In this document: piece by piece, positions 1 to 13,423 of the stretch
Layout of the letters: every line of letters begins with the position of its first letter
Numbering within the stretch: position 1 is the stretch's first letter
Assembly: GCA_006538405.1 (NCBI GenBank)
Contig: BJKQ01000002.1
Location: 2,046,001-2,110,000, forward strand
Source of the DNA: Hansfordia pulvinata
Lineage: Eukaryota > Ascomycota > Sordariomycetes > Xylariales
Direction of reading: 5' to 3'
DNA length: 64,000 bases
The notes under the pieces: generated by a model
Told to the model about the DNA's origin: nothing
Database searches by the model: none
What the model saw: the letters and a program-made list of their open reading frames with translations, nothing else
Translations under genes and position numbers: made by a program

Positions 1-3000
1 GAAACCAAGAGCTTTCTGTTGGGGAACCTTTTCGCTCGTAGCCGCAACCCATCTCGCCTGGTCATCAGTACAGTCGTGCTGCACAGCCAATACAATACAG
101 ATCTCGATCATGGACGCAACGAGCAGAGACTGGCTCGGCAAAAGCCCAAGACCTGTGTTGGGCACCAAAGCAGATGTCGCATCCTGAGATGGGCTTTCAT
201 GCAGTTTTACGCTGCAGGCGACAGAACCCAAGCGCTTCTCAGTAACGCCGAAAGGTATCGACTCGGTGGGAGCTTGTGGACAATGGGTGACATGGCCACT
301 ATATATCAGGCCATAGTCGTTTTTTGGTCAACTAAATCCCGCCGCGCTGGGGTTTCTCGTGTAGTCGATTCGGCAACAGTGGATGGCGCTTCCCCACCTG
401 CACGACCGGGAAGAGGATATCGGTACCATCAAAACATGGCGGGGAATGGTGCCACTGCTTATGAAGTGGTCCAGGTGCCGGTGCTCGCCACGCCGGCGAT
501 TCTACGCGAGCACGCAAGACGACAGGCATCCTGGGCCGCCGCGTGGGAGGCCCGGGGACTGAAATAGGGCAAACCCCGTTCGAGGTTTTTCTCGGGGGGA
601 GGGGGGGGGCATGAAGTTCTCGTTAGGGGTTCATCAGCCCACCGGGCATACCCTGCACGTGCGTCGTTCCAATGTTTCGACAAAAGCCCCTCCCCTCTCC
701 GTCCTCTATGCAAGGCCAGCCTCGCTTATACTTGTCGAAGCGACGGGCCCCTTCACGAATACGCTTCACTGAGCCCAGCGCCGGGTGCAAGAGGATGGGC
801 GAAAGTTTCCACAGGGTTACGAGTATCTGACCGGTGGCTACGGATGCTCTTGGAACGGGTCTGGGGCCAGCCTTACGGCACCCAGTTGCGGGCGACTCCT
901 CGAACAGATACCTTGTCTCGTGAGTACCGCCTCGGACACGGAGATGCTGCTCGAGCCAGAACCTTAGGCGGCCCCTCACAACGTTGAGACGGCAGACAGA
1001 TGCTTCAAGGTTCTCGATAGCTCGACAGACGTGGCGGGGTGTAGTACTGTGATGCAACCCGACCCTGGACCAAAGGGGGGTTTCATTTGTTTTATTACTC
1101 GTACAGGTTCTCAAATAGTGTTACTATTATATGCCAGGCGACAACGCGTGATAAAACGGGGTGGCAAGGGTTTGTGGGCGCGCTACGCGTACGAGTACGG
1201 CCACTGGCCGCAGGGATGTGTGGCTTGCACTAAAGAATGGGGACCCCAGGGGCGATCAGGTCGTCGACAACCGGGTGACGGGTAATTCGACTAAAGAGTG
1301 CCATCCGGATCGAGTCAACAGGACTTGGGATGGCCTCGATGCTCCCTAATTGTTCCTGCTGGTTGGCCCGTTGGCGTGGTTGGGTTGCCGCCGCAAAGGG
1401 TATGTGTGTGTGTGTGTGTGTGTGTCTGTGTGTGCGGGAGGGAGGGAGGGAGGGGTGGATGGCTGGCTGTCTTCCAATTAAAACAGCATCAGCAACGCCG
1501 TCGCCTGTGACCAACTGGACGCAGTCGGAAAGAATCCCGGTAGCGGACGGCAACAACCCCCTCCCTCCCCTGGAGACTGCATTCGAGAAGACCACCGGTT
1601 TCGGTAGGATGGCTGTCAGCGATTATTGCCCCTCAATTACCCATTTGTGCCTGGTGCGTATACGAGCCGCCCAGGCAGCTTCCTGCGAATATCTGTACGC
1701 TCCAGACGCAAGTACGCGCACTCGCACTGGAGAGAGGGGGGGGGAGACAGATTCCCCAAGCATGTAGGGCCGGACAGCATGCCTGACGAGAACCCTCTCG
1801 TTGGGGAAACTCGGCCGGTGGTGATTCTCGGCCGGCAAGCATCGTGCTGGTCAGACAAGGATGCGCTGACGAGTGCAGACACCTTGAAGTGCCAACCCAT
1901 GTGACAGGGGCACGAGGGGGGATGAAGATGACGATGTTGCCCCTGCGAGCCAAAAACCATCGCAAGGCGATGCAGTGAGCGTTGCATTACCCCATATATG
2001 TCGATGAGATCCGGCGAGAACTCCCGCTGGCGCCGGCGCCGGGTTGACATCGCGTCTTCCGCGGGCCCATGGGCTGGGACCCCGGCCTGCTGCAGGGTAT
2101 CATTCCTGAACAAAGCTGGAAGCCATTGTCACCCTCGATGGCAGTCCAGTTCTGGGTACGAGTACAACGGCCTCGCCGATTTGCGCTTTGCTGCTTCCAA
2201 GTGGTGCGCGTACCTTTACCCATACACATGTATGGAGAGTCATTGAGGCCGTGGATGTGCAATGCACGAGGCCATTCGTACATAGCCCCCTTCCCTCGTA
2301 TCGTTCCGTCGAGTGCCTGATGCGTGCTTGATGCATTTCGACAAATTCGTGTTCATATGTGCCATATTTATCGCGCGGCCACTGCTCGCCAAGCTGGTGA
2401 TGAGGACGATATCAGGACCCGTGCTTTGAAAAGTGCCGACTGAGGTCGTCCGCTTCGCATGGGTAAGGTACCTAGATATCTACTACAAGTACCCAACCAG
2501 AAACTCGCCACTGAGGTGGTACCTAAGGTAGGGCCAGGTGTCGCACATTGTACTTTAGGTACGGTGAACCCGTCCCTTTCTTGTGGCTGCCCTTGCCACC
2601 TAGGTATCCAGTGCTGCCGTCCTCGCAGCTTCTTTCGTGGGGAGTCATCGACGTGCCAATTTGGAGGCCCACGTTGCTTTTCGGCCATCATCTCCCTTCC
2701 TCTCTCCAGCGAGCTCAACGCCATAATGAGTACGAGTACCTTGTCTGACCGGTCCCATCTAGCACGGGCCGAGTCGGCAAATGCAACTTTTCATTCGGTC
2801 GTCAGGTTGCTGCTCACGAAGGGGACCCACTGGCTACCTCCTTGCTCGTACCTCTATCGCCATTCATCCTTGCCTGTACGGAGTAGTGGATAGATACCTA
2901 GGTACCTAACCCCGTGCACACCTAGCAGGTAGGTACCGCACCCTTACTCGTAGCCGCCTATGCCGCCCGCACACCTCAGCCGGACGGACCGCTGCAAAGT

Positions 3001-6000
3001 GCCAATGGCTCCGGTTTTGCCACGCCGTTCAGCAGCTGTGCGTGCATAGTACCTACCACCTTACGAGCTACTCGTTAGGTGCACTCGTTCGCGTAGTCGT
3101 GTCAAGTGCGTTATGACAACTCCAACCGGTCTTTCTCTTCACTTGACATCTCGCAGTATTCGACAACTGAAAACACGCTCGGATCCGGTCCCTCGTCAGT
3201 CAATATCATGAAAGCGATGGAATCGTCTCCAGCGATCCTGCCCGTAAAAGACCTGTTCGAGCTCGTCTGTGTGTCCCTCACGTCTGCGTGTCCCTCACAG
3301 TGTCTGATCGCCAGAGCAGAGCCCTCATTTCGTCTTTCTCTGCCTTGTAAGTGGGATCGTCCACCGGTCTCTCATCGTCTATCGCCCCCGCCGGGTCGGA
3401 CACACGGCCACAGGGCTTCCATGTTGCCCGTGCCAGTCAGAACTTGTGCGGACCGGGTCCACCCCGAGATCCAGAACTGGATGTACGGAGCAGAAATTCG
3501 AGGCATCGGCCTCTTCCTGAATATGAGTGGATGGCAAAAGCCAAATCTTGGGCAGTGACTGACTGCAGATGCCAAAACAAACACGGCTTGCGAACTGGCT
3601 GCGTTCTGCACGATATCAGATGGGCGGGAAGGTTGCGTCTCTGCCTGGATCGAGCATCGGGAGCGGCACGGACTCCACCGGCTCGAGCCGCGAACACGAA
3701 CGCGAGCAAGGCTGCCAGGGTGTGTACGCGTACGAGTAGGATTGCGCGGTGCCCTGGTCTCTTTCTTGAGTGATGGCCGTTTTGCAGGATGCACAGAATG
3801 CGAAAAGCCACTATCAAAAAGTAGGGAGGCACCCGTAGATCGACATGGAACCTATCCCGCCCTCCTGTACGAGTACTGGTAGTTGTGCGAGATCCAGCCG
3901 CGTCGGCAAGCAGCCACGATGCCCGTCTGGTACATGGAGCTTGCGGCCGCGGCATGCGCGAGACGTTTCACGTGGGCGGCGGTGAGTCTGCCAGGCCGTC
4001 GGTGGCGTCAGATCTTGTGCTCGCAGACTGGCTCTTTCGTCCTGGGCGTACATGGCAGAAGCAACGGTGCGCAGGAGGGGTTTCCGAGGCGCATGCGAGA
4101 AGTTGCAAGATGCCCGTGTGCCGCGTCGAGATTCGACATCGAAGAGTGACAAGGCCATCGAAGCCATGCCCATCATCGTGCTGGTCAGACAAAGTGCCCG
4201 CATGTGCCGCGGATGTCTTGGACGCGGCCTGACTGTTCAGGGTCTGATATCGATCCACGCAATCTCGTGTCCGTATCGTACGTCTGTCACTGCCACCCTG
4301 CGCAGTCCGAGGACCAATGAAGCTCAGCTTGATCTGCGCGGGTTTGCTGTCAATGTCGGCATTGGCCCGGACGGGAGCGGTAAGCTGAGCAAGCCGGCCG
4401 GGCAAGCACATCCTCATCAGAGGTACTCACTTATGCTGCGTGGAACACTCATACTCGCACGCGTAGACGCGTTCACCTGAGCGGACGGCCAGCTGGGGAC
4501 CCTGGCACGCCTGGAGAGATCTCAGGCTGCTGGTAGTACGCGTACGAGTAGGTATAGACGTTCTTGAATGTGATAGGGCGCGGCTCTGGCTCCGACGTGC
4601 GGCGCAGTTCCTCGCAGCGCTAGCGCCATTACCTGGCAACCCCCCTGTGTGCGAAGACATGCTCGTACGGGGTGCTTTTTTTGCTTTTTTTTCCGGCTTC
4701 TCCCTCTCTGGGCAACTTCGGAAGCGAGTATGTGTGCGACAGTACGGGTGTGGCTGGATTGGGCGGAAGCAATATGTTGAATCCGCTGCTATCTTTCGTG
4801 CGTGGAATCGCCATTACGCAGTCGGCGATGTCCGACTTGACGTTGGTCAGAATGGCGGCACGCCTGTCCACTCGTGGGGACCTCCTGCTGAGGTACATAC
4901 CGTACCTACCTGGTATCCACCAACCCCCCCCACCCCCAAAGAAAAAGCTGGTACATGTGTATCTGATTTGCCTGCATACATAGGTACATAGTACCTCGGG
5001 TCAAGCACCCGGCCTCGCCGTCTCAACACCTCGCTCACGCCGTGCATCTGGTTACTCTCGACGTCGGGGCGAGGACCACCAGCAATGAGCCTCGCGGCGT
5101 CACAGAGAGCGAGTGCAGGTACCCATACCTTACGGAGGGAAGTGACCCGGGGCGCGACGTCCTGAATGCTTACCTAATATATCGTGTTCACTACTCGTAT
5201 GAGTAGAGGAAGGCTCGACCTGGGATGCCGCCTTTCGTATTGCTATCGAGGCAGGCGCCCTGAGAAAGCGCACGACATGAAGCTGGCACAAGCGAAATCA
5301 TTACGAGTAGACTAGGAGACTGGAGAAGGCCACGGAGCGATATTCGAGTAGCGACCGACATCTGCCTCCAGAACTTATTACTTCATCAGAGCTGGCGCAA
5401 CACTCTCTTTCTCCGACTCGACGACATGGGCCAGCACACCCCCCTTCCCCGCCTGGTAGGGACCAGCCTTCCAGATGCCTGCTCCTCGTGCCGCAGGTGC
5501 GGCAGGTGCTACAGTTGCCGGCGGCCTTTGTCAAGGGCTGGCACGACCTGTCGCAAATCCGCATACCTACCAACAAACCACCTACCCACACATCTTCTAC
5601 CGGCACGGCCGCCGTCTGATCAGCACAGGTGGCATCGCGCAGCCATGCCCCTTCAAGCCAAGCCAAGCCCGGCCGAAAATCCAACAAGTCGCTCGCAGCA
5701 CCAACACGCACCTTGAGGTGAGGCCAGAAACGGCCGGACTCGACTGGATGGGATTGGACAACCGCATGCGTGTTCCACCTCCAACGTCGCAGCCAGCAGC
5801 TTTCCGTCCCTTCTGATCCTCACGGCATACTCGTACGGGGAGGGGGGAGGGAGGGCGCTTGCCCCCACGGCTGGCCGCCTGCCTGCCTGCCGTCTCATGC
5901 TGGACTTTTGGGCTGGACAAGGGTGACGTGGGTCAGCCATGTGAGTTTTGTGACTGGTGGCACCGCGCTGGCCTCGACCTCGTGGGAATATGCGATCGCC

Positions 6001-6828
6001 CGGTCCTCAAGCCACACGGACCCATCACGCCCCCGTCGGACCCGCGTCCGGCGCTTCGCGGTCTTCTATCGGTCAGATCTCTACACACGCTTGACCCTGT
6101 CCTGCGACGGCTGCTTGATATAGGAGCTAATTCCCGATTTCCTGGGCACCACAAGGGCCTCCCCAGCAGCTCCCCCATTCACGCATACGGCCACACACGA
6201 CCAGCACGCCCGGTGCGGTGTGCCATCAGCCCCCTCCCTCCCGATCTCTGCTGCCGCGTCTCGTCTTGTCTCGTCTCGCCTCGTGGTCCGGCTGGGCCAA
6301 ACCCCGTCCTCGATCGGTATTCGACGCCTTACCAGAGCACCTCTGCAGCTACCCCGCGGCCTCGTTTCTGCTGCCGGGCAGACCTTGGCCTTTCTTCGCC
6401 CTTGATCTAGCTACGGGCGCAGTGAAGTTGTGCGGCCTCGTCTGCTACGAGTCGCCTGCCTGTCTCGCTGCTTTGCTCGTCATATCTGATTGTCGGCTAC
6501 GTGCACCGCGGGCTTGATCCACTCCCGATACTTGTCTTAGTCGTTATTTGCTTTGTGCTGTCCTGTGTACCAGGGACACCTGGCCGTTCTCTCGGCTTGC
6601 CCTCGACTCGAATCACGTCCTGGGTGTAATAAAGTCGTCTTTTAGAGGGGCACTGGTTCGACTTGACATCCCCCGCCGTTACCTCTTGAGAAACTCTTCG
6701 GCATACGGGTACCCGCCTGGCCTGGGCTCTGCTGCCTTATTTGCTTCGCCATCTTCCCATGCTGCTTACTCCTAGCGGCATCTCGCCGCTGTCCTCATTC
6801 CGCATCGACTCATAGACTTGGGAAAAAG
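1..6828. other. Gene-poor region upstream of the velvet gene
   Basis: No open frame here has the composition, splice signals or recognisable domain of a protein gene; the longest frames are Arg/Pro/Cys-rich and overlap in several frames. The DNA is rich in GTAC-containing words, for example near 1184-1200, 2461-2570, 2885-2945 and 4537-4550. A TG microsatellite followed by GGGA repeats lies at 1403-1453. From about 6230 the sequence becomes pyrimidine-rich, which suits the promoter and 5' leader of the velvet gene starting at 6829. Confidence 0.6.
1403..1453. repeat. TG microsatellite followed by GGGA repeats
   Basis: A run of TG dinucleotides, interrupted once by a C, spans about 1403-1434. 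It passes directly into short GGGA units to about 1453. The open frames across it are an artefact of the repeat. Confidence 0.9.
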
Positions 6829-8199
6829 ATGGTGGTCGATATCGATTCGCGATCGCACAACCCCTGGTCCCATGGGCGTTTGGATTCGCAGCATGCCACG
6901 CCCTACCCTCAAGGAGTGCCAGTTCAAAACCACGCTCTGCGCATACCTACCCCCCCTTCCAATCACGCTTCTAAGCCGCCCCAGATGCATTTCGCAACGA
7001 GCAAGTGGGAGCCACCATATGGCCGGGTTTCCCACCCGAGTCCATGTGTTGCGTCTTCGGTTGCTCCCGCGGCTTTACCGGCGTCTCCAGCGGCGGGCAG
7101 CCAGTATTGCGATTTTCGTCCGGACTCGTGTGCCAGGAATCTGGTAGATGCAGACACACACTCTCCGCATAATGCCGCGTCTGCCCTGAGAGCGTGTGCA
7201 GGAACCCCGGCTCCTCTGCCGCCAGCCCCCTTTGGGAGAGAAGGGGCAGCGGCCGGAGCTTATGCAGCCTCCCCACAGCATCATAAACAGCAGGCATGGC
7301 CGCCAGGCTACACCTCTCAAGCTTCTCACCCACAGGTCGCATCCCAAGCCAATACTTTCATTGACCGGGACTCATCCAACCATTTCATATCAGCGGCAAC
7401 AAAAATCAGCAACAACCACTCGATGAACATGGCGCCACAGGTTACCGATCGAGTGTCCATCTCAGGAATCCTGAACGATGTCGACATGGATGCTACAAAG
7501 GATGAGCAGCATGCGTCTGGGTCGTCAACGCCATCAAGCAGTATTTTCTCAATGCCGCAACTGCGATATGGCATCAAGATCCGGCAGCAGCCCATTGCCG
7601 CTCGGTCCTGCGGTTTCGGTGAAAGGGATCGCAGAGTCGTCGACCCGCCTCCGATTGTGCAGGTAACGATAGAGGATCACACCTTGTCGCTCGCCCAATT
7701 AAAAGAACACCTGGGCTCACACTCGACAATGCATTGCACCATTTTCAACGAGAAGGGCGACGAAGACTGTTCTAGGATGGTCGAAGATTCTCGTACGGCC
7801 AGACGACTGATGGGCACCGTGGTATCGGTTCCCTTCTTCGGAAAAGACGAGTTTGGCGAGGACGGATGCTTTTTCACCTTCCCGGACCTCTCCTGCCGCA
7901 CCCCGGGAGCGTATCGACTCAAGTTCAGGTTCATCGTGTTGGATCCGCGGTCGACTCAAAAGGTGCCAATTGTGGCTTCAGCCATGAGCGACCCAGTCAC
8001 GGTATACCAGGCAAAGGACTTTCCGGGTATGCAGCGCAGCACAGCCCTTGCCAGGAGACTCAAGCAGCAGGGCTGTCCCATTTCGATAAAGAGGGGCAAC
8101 GACAGAGGCGTCCCCGGGCCCGGGGGCAGCAACGACGGGTCGGACGACGACTCTGACGATTCCATGAGCGGCGTGCGCAAGCGGAAGCGCAAAGTCTGA
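6829..8199 (+). CDS. velC: Velvet-family transcription regulator, VelC-like
   Basis: A single-exon gene of 456 residues. The velvet domain occupies roughly residues 246-410: it opens with YGIKIRQQP, continues with a VDPPPIVQ segment, and holds FFTFPDLSCRTPGAYRLKFRF near its end. Velvet proteins are fungal DNA-binding regulators with a Rel-like fold that form dimers and link development to secondary metabolism. In VeA and VosA the domain is N-terminal and in VelB it is split. Here a Pro/Ala/Ser-rich region of about 245 residues precedes it, which is the VelC arrangement. A short SISGILND motif lies upstream of the domain. The tail is acidic (DDDSDD) and ends in a basic RKRKRK stretch, a likely nuclear localisation signal. 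The ATG at 6829 is preceded by a purine-rich GGAAAAAG context. The family is certain; the VelC assignment rests on domain position. Confidence 0.88.
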   Translation: MVVDIDSRSHNPWSHGRLDSQHATPYPQGVPVQNHALRIPTPPSNHASKPPQMHFATSKWEPPYGRVSHPSPCVASSVAPAALPASPAAGSQYCDFRPDSCARNLVDADTHSPHNAASALRACAGTPAPLPPAPFGREGAAAGAYAASPQHHKQQAWPPGYTSQASHPQVASQANTFIDRDSSNHFISAATKISNNHSMNMAPQVTDRVSISGILNDVDMDATKDEQHASGSSTPSSSIFSMPQLRYGIKIRQQPIAARSCGFGERDRRVVDPPPIVQVTIEDHTLSLAQLKEHLGSHSTMHCTIFNEKGDEDCSRMVEDSRTARRLMGTVVSVPFFGKDEFGEDGCFFTFPDLSCRTPGAYRLKFRFIVLDPRSTQKVPIVASAMSDPVTVYQAKDFPGMQRSTALARRLKQQGCPISIKRGNDRGVPGPGGSNDGSDDDSDDSMSGVRKRKRKV

Positions 8200-11100
8200 T
8201 CTGTTTCATGCATGGGTATACGGGGCTTCTTGGCCCCTTGAAGCCACCAATTTTCACATGCCCACATTTTCGACTCCTTCACTTCGGAGTCTCCCCTTTT
8301 CCTTGCTCTCTATTGCGGTTCTAGTTGCCCTTTTTTCTGGGCCATCATTGGCGGCCTTTTCTCGACACACCGCTATCGGGCTTTCTTTGGTTTCTCACGG
8401 CCCCGCGATGCCAAGGCATCACTCAGTGGCGCCACTTGCTTGGTTGGGCACTTCATAGCGCGGCGCATGGGAAACGGCAGGCGTACGGTCACTTATTAGA
8501 GTGGTTCATGATACACGTATGACACCAAGGCGGTACACACTGGGGAAAGCGCCAGCACGGCGATATGGCAGTATTCGGGCACAGTTTCACTTCCTAGGAT
8601 GTCTTGGGTTGGAGTTGGATGGGAGGATATACCCTTGTTGGATCTCTTTTGCACTTTTTAGAGTGGCATGCACGCGCTTTGGAGGACACGACCGCAGGAG
8701 CGGAGGCGGCGGCTTTTTTTTTCTCTTTTTCACGACAGTATCGGGGGTTTGGGCCAGGCAGACGATCGATTTTGCACCAGAATCCCAGACTGGATAGCAG
8801 TTATAATACGCTGGCCCTTTTGCGTAACCCGGGTTCTTGGACAGGATGGGTACACGTTCGTTTCATATCACCCTCGGAGATGCACCTACATGCGCTGTGT
8901 AATCAAATGAACCCATGTGTTCTCGGGCTCGGAAGTCCTGTGCGACATATTTCACGAACGAACGCAAACATCAAACTCAGTCTGTTCGCTATGGAGTTCA
9001 GCCCACGTTCTGTGTTCTTGAGCTGACGCTGGTCCACGGGGTGGTTCACGGGATTGTTACCCGCCTATGTCCCTCGAGTCATTAGATCGTCTCGTGTATA
9101 CGGATCAGCTGCATGCCTGAGAAGTGAGACTCGCATATCGTGGGCGATACTTACTGCTCTGCTCTAAGTCTTAGACTTGCTCTTCGCGAAGACCACTCAT
9201 AACGGGCAATTGCAAAGCACTCCCCACAACTCAGCGGCGCCAGTTGTCCCGAAAGACTCTGACTGCCAAACGCGCCAACATGATCTGCTCACAAGTTTGG
9301 GCTCTCGACCAGTCAGCGGGCACACAGCGCCGCCGACTGACGCCTGGCGGTGTCGGCCTCGACTTGGACCGTGGTGCGGGCACGGGGCCTAGCCTCAGGG
9401 TTTGTCCATTTGCGGCCGCCCTCTACCCCAAGGCATATCATGCTGAATCACCAACAGCAAAAAGAGCAGAGGAGGTGGTAGGTACATGTGAGTACTTAAG
9501 AACACCAGTCGGGCCTCTTGACACAGGGGCAACAAGCTTACCCGTTGTCTTGACGGCCACAGTGGTCCGCCTCGGCTTCTCAGGTACGTCAGTCAGCGGC
9601 GTAACACATGTCGCGTGATACCAAGATCACTTACATAGCTTACTGTCGAGGAGGCTGACCTGGCATAGGCGTAGGACATACTGGCGGGGAGCTGGACCCT
9701 GAACTGGGTAGGCCGGGGAATGTCGTCGATGACGCAAGCTGAAGACAGGCGGCAGCGATGACACCGGATCTGCCGCGCTGTGATGAACCAAACCGAAAAC
9801 CGCCGTGAGGAGTGCCTACCTTATGCATGAAGGTACCGTCAGGTTGCTGTCTGCACTGTTTGATCACTCTAATGTCCGTTGAGGCTTCATATGTCCGTGA
9901 CTTAACTCATCAAGTCTGCTGTTCACAAGAGATGACCCCAGAGATACAAGAAGCATCTCAGACGGAGACCATTTTCGCAGCCGATCAACATGCATGGGCA
10001 TAAGTACGCGTACGTGCCCAGGGGCTGTCGCTGGCAAGGGCGACGCGATTTCAGTTGACTCAACGCCCGATAATAAGCAACATACTCAGCAATATTGAGC
10101 GAGGGTTCCAATAAGACGCGGAATGCACCGTAAAAAAGGGAACACAATGTGATCTTCGAACACGAAGATTGTGGCTTCTGAGGCTTCGGGACTCCCCAGC
10201 GTAAGACCGGTGGCTGACTTACACAACGACGTGGATACAGCCACATACTCGTACAGCATCCGTAGCAATGTGGATATCACCAGCGCGTTCAAGACTTCAA
10301 TTGACGATTATGCTGATACCAGATATATTCCTGAATGTGTAGCCTTGAAGCGGGTATATGCAAGTGGAGACGATTGGCCATGATGTTGTGGAGTACATAG
10401 GTATGTATGAGTGATTCAATCATGTCGCTGCTCTCGAGAGCATGCAAGGCGCGTAGAGCTCACGCCTTCATTGTGAATTGAAAGTTCCTGACCTCCTCCA
10501 GGCGTGACTTCGAATGCTCAGAGCAATATAGATTCCGGCCCGTGAGGAGCGTCCGGACGTCTTATCAGACTCCGGACCGGAGGCGGGCTTGCAGCACCGG
10601 CCAATGAACGCGGTACCTATTTCCAATGCAACGCGAAACAGACATGGATGGACGTACTCGTATCTACCAGGTCCTTATTTGGACCAGCAGATGCGCATCT
10701 GGACTTAGGGTATACTTCTGAGCTCGTAGCAAATCTATCCGCCTTGAGTACATCCGGTGCTCACGGAAAGCCGCGCTACGAGTAGGTACTCCGTACATGT
10801 ATGCTCCGATCGCGTAGCTATCTCCATGTCGAGGCGCACTAGACCTGATCCAGAAATAGCTGGGGCGCTGGATGGGAGAAACCGGGCTGGAAAATCCCCA
10901 ACATTGAGATTTTGCGCGTCCCGTCCCCGGTGAGAGACTTTTGGCTGCTCAGGGGACCAGGCCAACAATGGGTGGTGCTCGTACTGGAACTCATTGCCCT
11001 TGACCGACTTGGCGACCTGCTCGCAGCAGCCGCAAACCTGAGCCTGGCAATAAGCCCGGATATCATTGATCTCTTTCCACGCGACCAGGCTGGCTTGGTC

Positions 11101-11519
11101 GCCATGCCGGCTCTCACAACACATCGGGAATAATACCCATGGCTGGCAAATCAATGGGTTTAATGTTGGAATGTTGATTCCGCCTGCCTCGCCCGTCGGC
11201 CAATTGCGCGGAGTATCTTGGAGACTCAAAGGTACGCACAAACCCGGTGGCGGCTGCCGGCTCTCAAAAGTACCCCGTGCGGTATCTTCAGTCACCTCAG
11301 GGTCCAGTTGTCGTAGAGTCCCGCGGGTCGGTGGTACTTGCAGGCCAGGCTGTAGCTCCCTCGTTGCCCGTTTCGCGTTATCCGTTCTCGGCTTGGCGCC
11401 GCTGGGGCTCTTTTCCTTTCTTCTCGCAGTAAATTCCACTTGCTCCGTATCACCTTCACCTGTCCTCCGACTCCCTCCTCCCTCCCCCCTACCTCCTCGC
11501 CATCCCCTCCATCGCCGTC
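8200..11519. other. Intergenic region, velC to PDH E1 alpha
   Basis: Nothing gene-like was recognised. An open frame of 234 codons on the minus strand (10735-11439) runs into the pyruvate dehydrogenase promoter and has no recognisable domain; it is treated as spurious. GTAC-rich words occur, for example at 10003-10017. Confidence 0.55.
11400..11519 (+). promoter_or_regulatory. Pyrimidine-rich leader of PDH E1 alpha
   Basis: The roughly 70 bases before the ATG at 11520 are almost entirely C and T, with blocks such as CTCCTCCCTCCCCCCTACC. Long CT tracts just upstream of the start are known from strongly expressed genes of filamentous fungi. The exact transcription start cannot be read from the sequence. 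Confidence 0.45.
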
Positions 11520-12872
11520 ATGTTCTCCCGCGCCCTCAGAATACCTCAGACGGCCGCCGCGCCCCTGCGCGCCGCCTCCGCCGCCGCTGTCCGCAGACAC
11601 GGCGCCGCCGCCGTCGCTCCTCGCGTCGCCCAGCGCACCGTCACCACCAACGCCGCCTCGGCGCACGTCTCGAGCGCCATCCCCGACGCCGAGGACCAGC
11701 CCTTCCAGATCAACCTGAGCGACGAGAGCTTCGAGACCTACGAGATTGACCCTCCCAACTACACCGTCGATGTCACCAAGAAGGAGCTCAAGCAGATGTA
11801 CTACGATATGGTCGCCGTCCGCCAGATGGAGATGGCGGCCGACCGCCTCTACAAGGAGAAGAAGATCCGCGGCTTCTGCCACTTGTCCACTGGCCAGGAG
11901 GCCGTCTCGGTCGGCATTGAACACGCACTCACCAAGGAGGACGACATCATCACCGCCTACCGCTGCCACGGCTTCGCCATGATGCGTGGCGGCACTGTCC
12001 GCTCCATCATCGGCGAGCTGCTCGGCCGCCGTGAGGGCATCGCCTACGGCAAGGGTGGCTCCATGCACATGTTCTCCAAGGGCTTCTACGGTGGCAACGG
12101 CATTGTCGGTGCTCAGGTCCCCGTCGGCGCCGGTCTTGCCTTCGCCCACAAGTACAACGACCGCAAGTCGGCCTCCGTCATCCTCTACGGTGACGGTGCC
12201 AGCAACCAGGGCCAGGTCTTCGAGGCCTTCAACATGGCCAAGCTGTGGAACCTGCCCGCCCTCTTCGGCTGTGAGAGTAAGTTGACCTTACCGCCCCCTT
12301 CCGGATCCCGTCATTTTGTGTGAGATGCCCAGACTGACCGTCCCGCCCTACCAGACAACAAGTACGGTATGGGTACCGCTGCTGCCCGTTCCTCTGCCCT
12401 GACCGACTACTACAAGCGCGGTCAGTACATCCCCGGTATCAAGGTCAACGGCATGGACGTCCTCGCCGTCAAGGCTGCTGTCAAGTACGGCAAGGAGTAC
12501 ACGGTCAACGACAACGGCCCTCTGGTTCTCGAGTACGTCACCTACCGCTACGGAGGTCACTCCATGTCCGACCCCGGCACCACCTACCGTACCCGCGAGG
12601 AGATCCAGCGCATGCGTTCCACCAACGACCCCATTGCCGGCCTCAAGCAGAAGATCCTTGACTGGGGTGTCTGCAAGGAGGACGAGCTCAAGGGCATCGA
12701 CAAGGAGGCCCGCAACCACGTCCAGGAGGAGGTCGCCATCGCTGAGAAGATGGCCGTCCCCGAGACGACAACCAAGATTCTCTACGAGGACATCTACGTC
12801 CCCGGCACCGAGCCTCGCTACCTGCGCGGCCGCACTGTCGACGAGCTCCACTACTACAACAACAACAACTAA
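11520..12872 (+). CDS. PDA1: Pyruvate dehydrogenase E1 alpha subunit, mitochondrial
   Basis: Two exons, 11520-12276 and 12355-12872, with a 78-nt GT-AG intron (branch-like CTGAC at about 12333), give 424 residues. The protein pairs with E1 beta and decarboxylates pyruvate with thiamine diphosphate in the mitochondrial PDH complex. The first 40 or so residues are rich in Arg/Ala/Ser and lack acidic residues, a typical mitochondrial presequence. The thiamine-diphosphate motif starts with GDG at residues 224-226 and ends with NN at 253-254; the intron splits the first Asn codon. The regulatory phosphorylation loop YGGHSMSDPG is present, with its first serine at about residue 322. Length and sequence agree with fungal orthologues throughout. 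The 3' end faces the prephenate dehydratase gene. Confidence 0.97.
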
Positions 12873-13386
12873 AATAGAAACGAATACCCCTTCCTCAGAA
12901 ACACACGTCGTCCGCCCGCTGCGGACACTGTATCACCCGAGGAGAACAGAATTCAACTGCGTTGGTGGCCTTGATTCTCTATGTATGTAAATTTAGTCCT
13001 GTGGGATTAGGCCGGAGTCCAAATGTCGCCAGGTATAATAAAGAATGGTCGAGTACATGGTTCATGCCCATCGCGCTTTATGTGACAAGCTTGTGATAGT
13101 CGCTGGGTAGATACATCGTCGTCTGTGCCGCAGTGCCTTGGGCGATGCCAACCATGTTGCCTGTTGCTGGAAAGCTGATCAGCCCTTCGGCCCAATCTTG
13201 AGACCTTGGACTTGGGCCTGGCGTCTTTCAAAGCCACACGCCGGTTGTGAATCGTTCTGACAGATTTCGGTACGTGGGCTGCGAAAGGGAGTGATTCTCC
13301 GGTGAAGATTTCGGCATATCCGTTGGGCATATATCCAAGATAACGTAGCTACCTGAACCTTTCCTTCGAGCACCGTCCCCTTTTCC

Positions 13387-13423
<37 letters not shown>

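Noticed and set aside
5859..6410. Plus-strand frame of 183 codons before the velvet gene
   Set aside because: Arg/Pro/Ser/Cys-rich, starts inside pyrimidine-rich leader-like DNA, and overlaps other equally long frames.
10735..11439. Minus-strand frame of 234 codons upstream of PDH E1 alpha
   Set aside because: It lies in the promoter region, lacks any motif, and has an irregular Pro/Arg/Ser composition; no splice or conservation evidence.
11292..12149. Minus-strand frame of 285 codons opposite PDH E1 alpha
   Set aside because: It mirrors the conserved sense gene; its Ala/Val/Gly/Asp-rich translation comes from strong third-position GC bias on the other strand.
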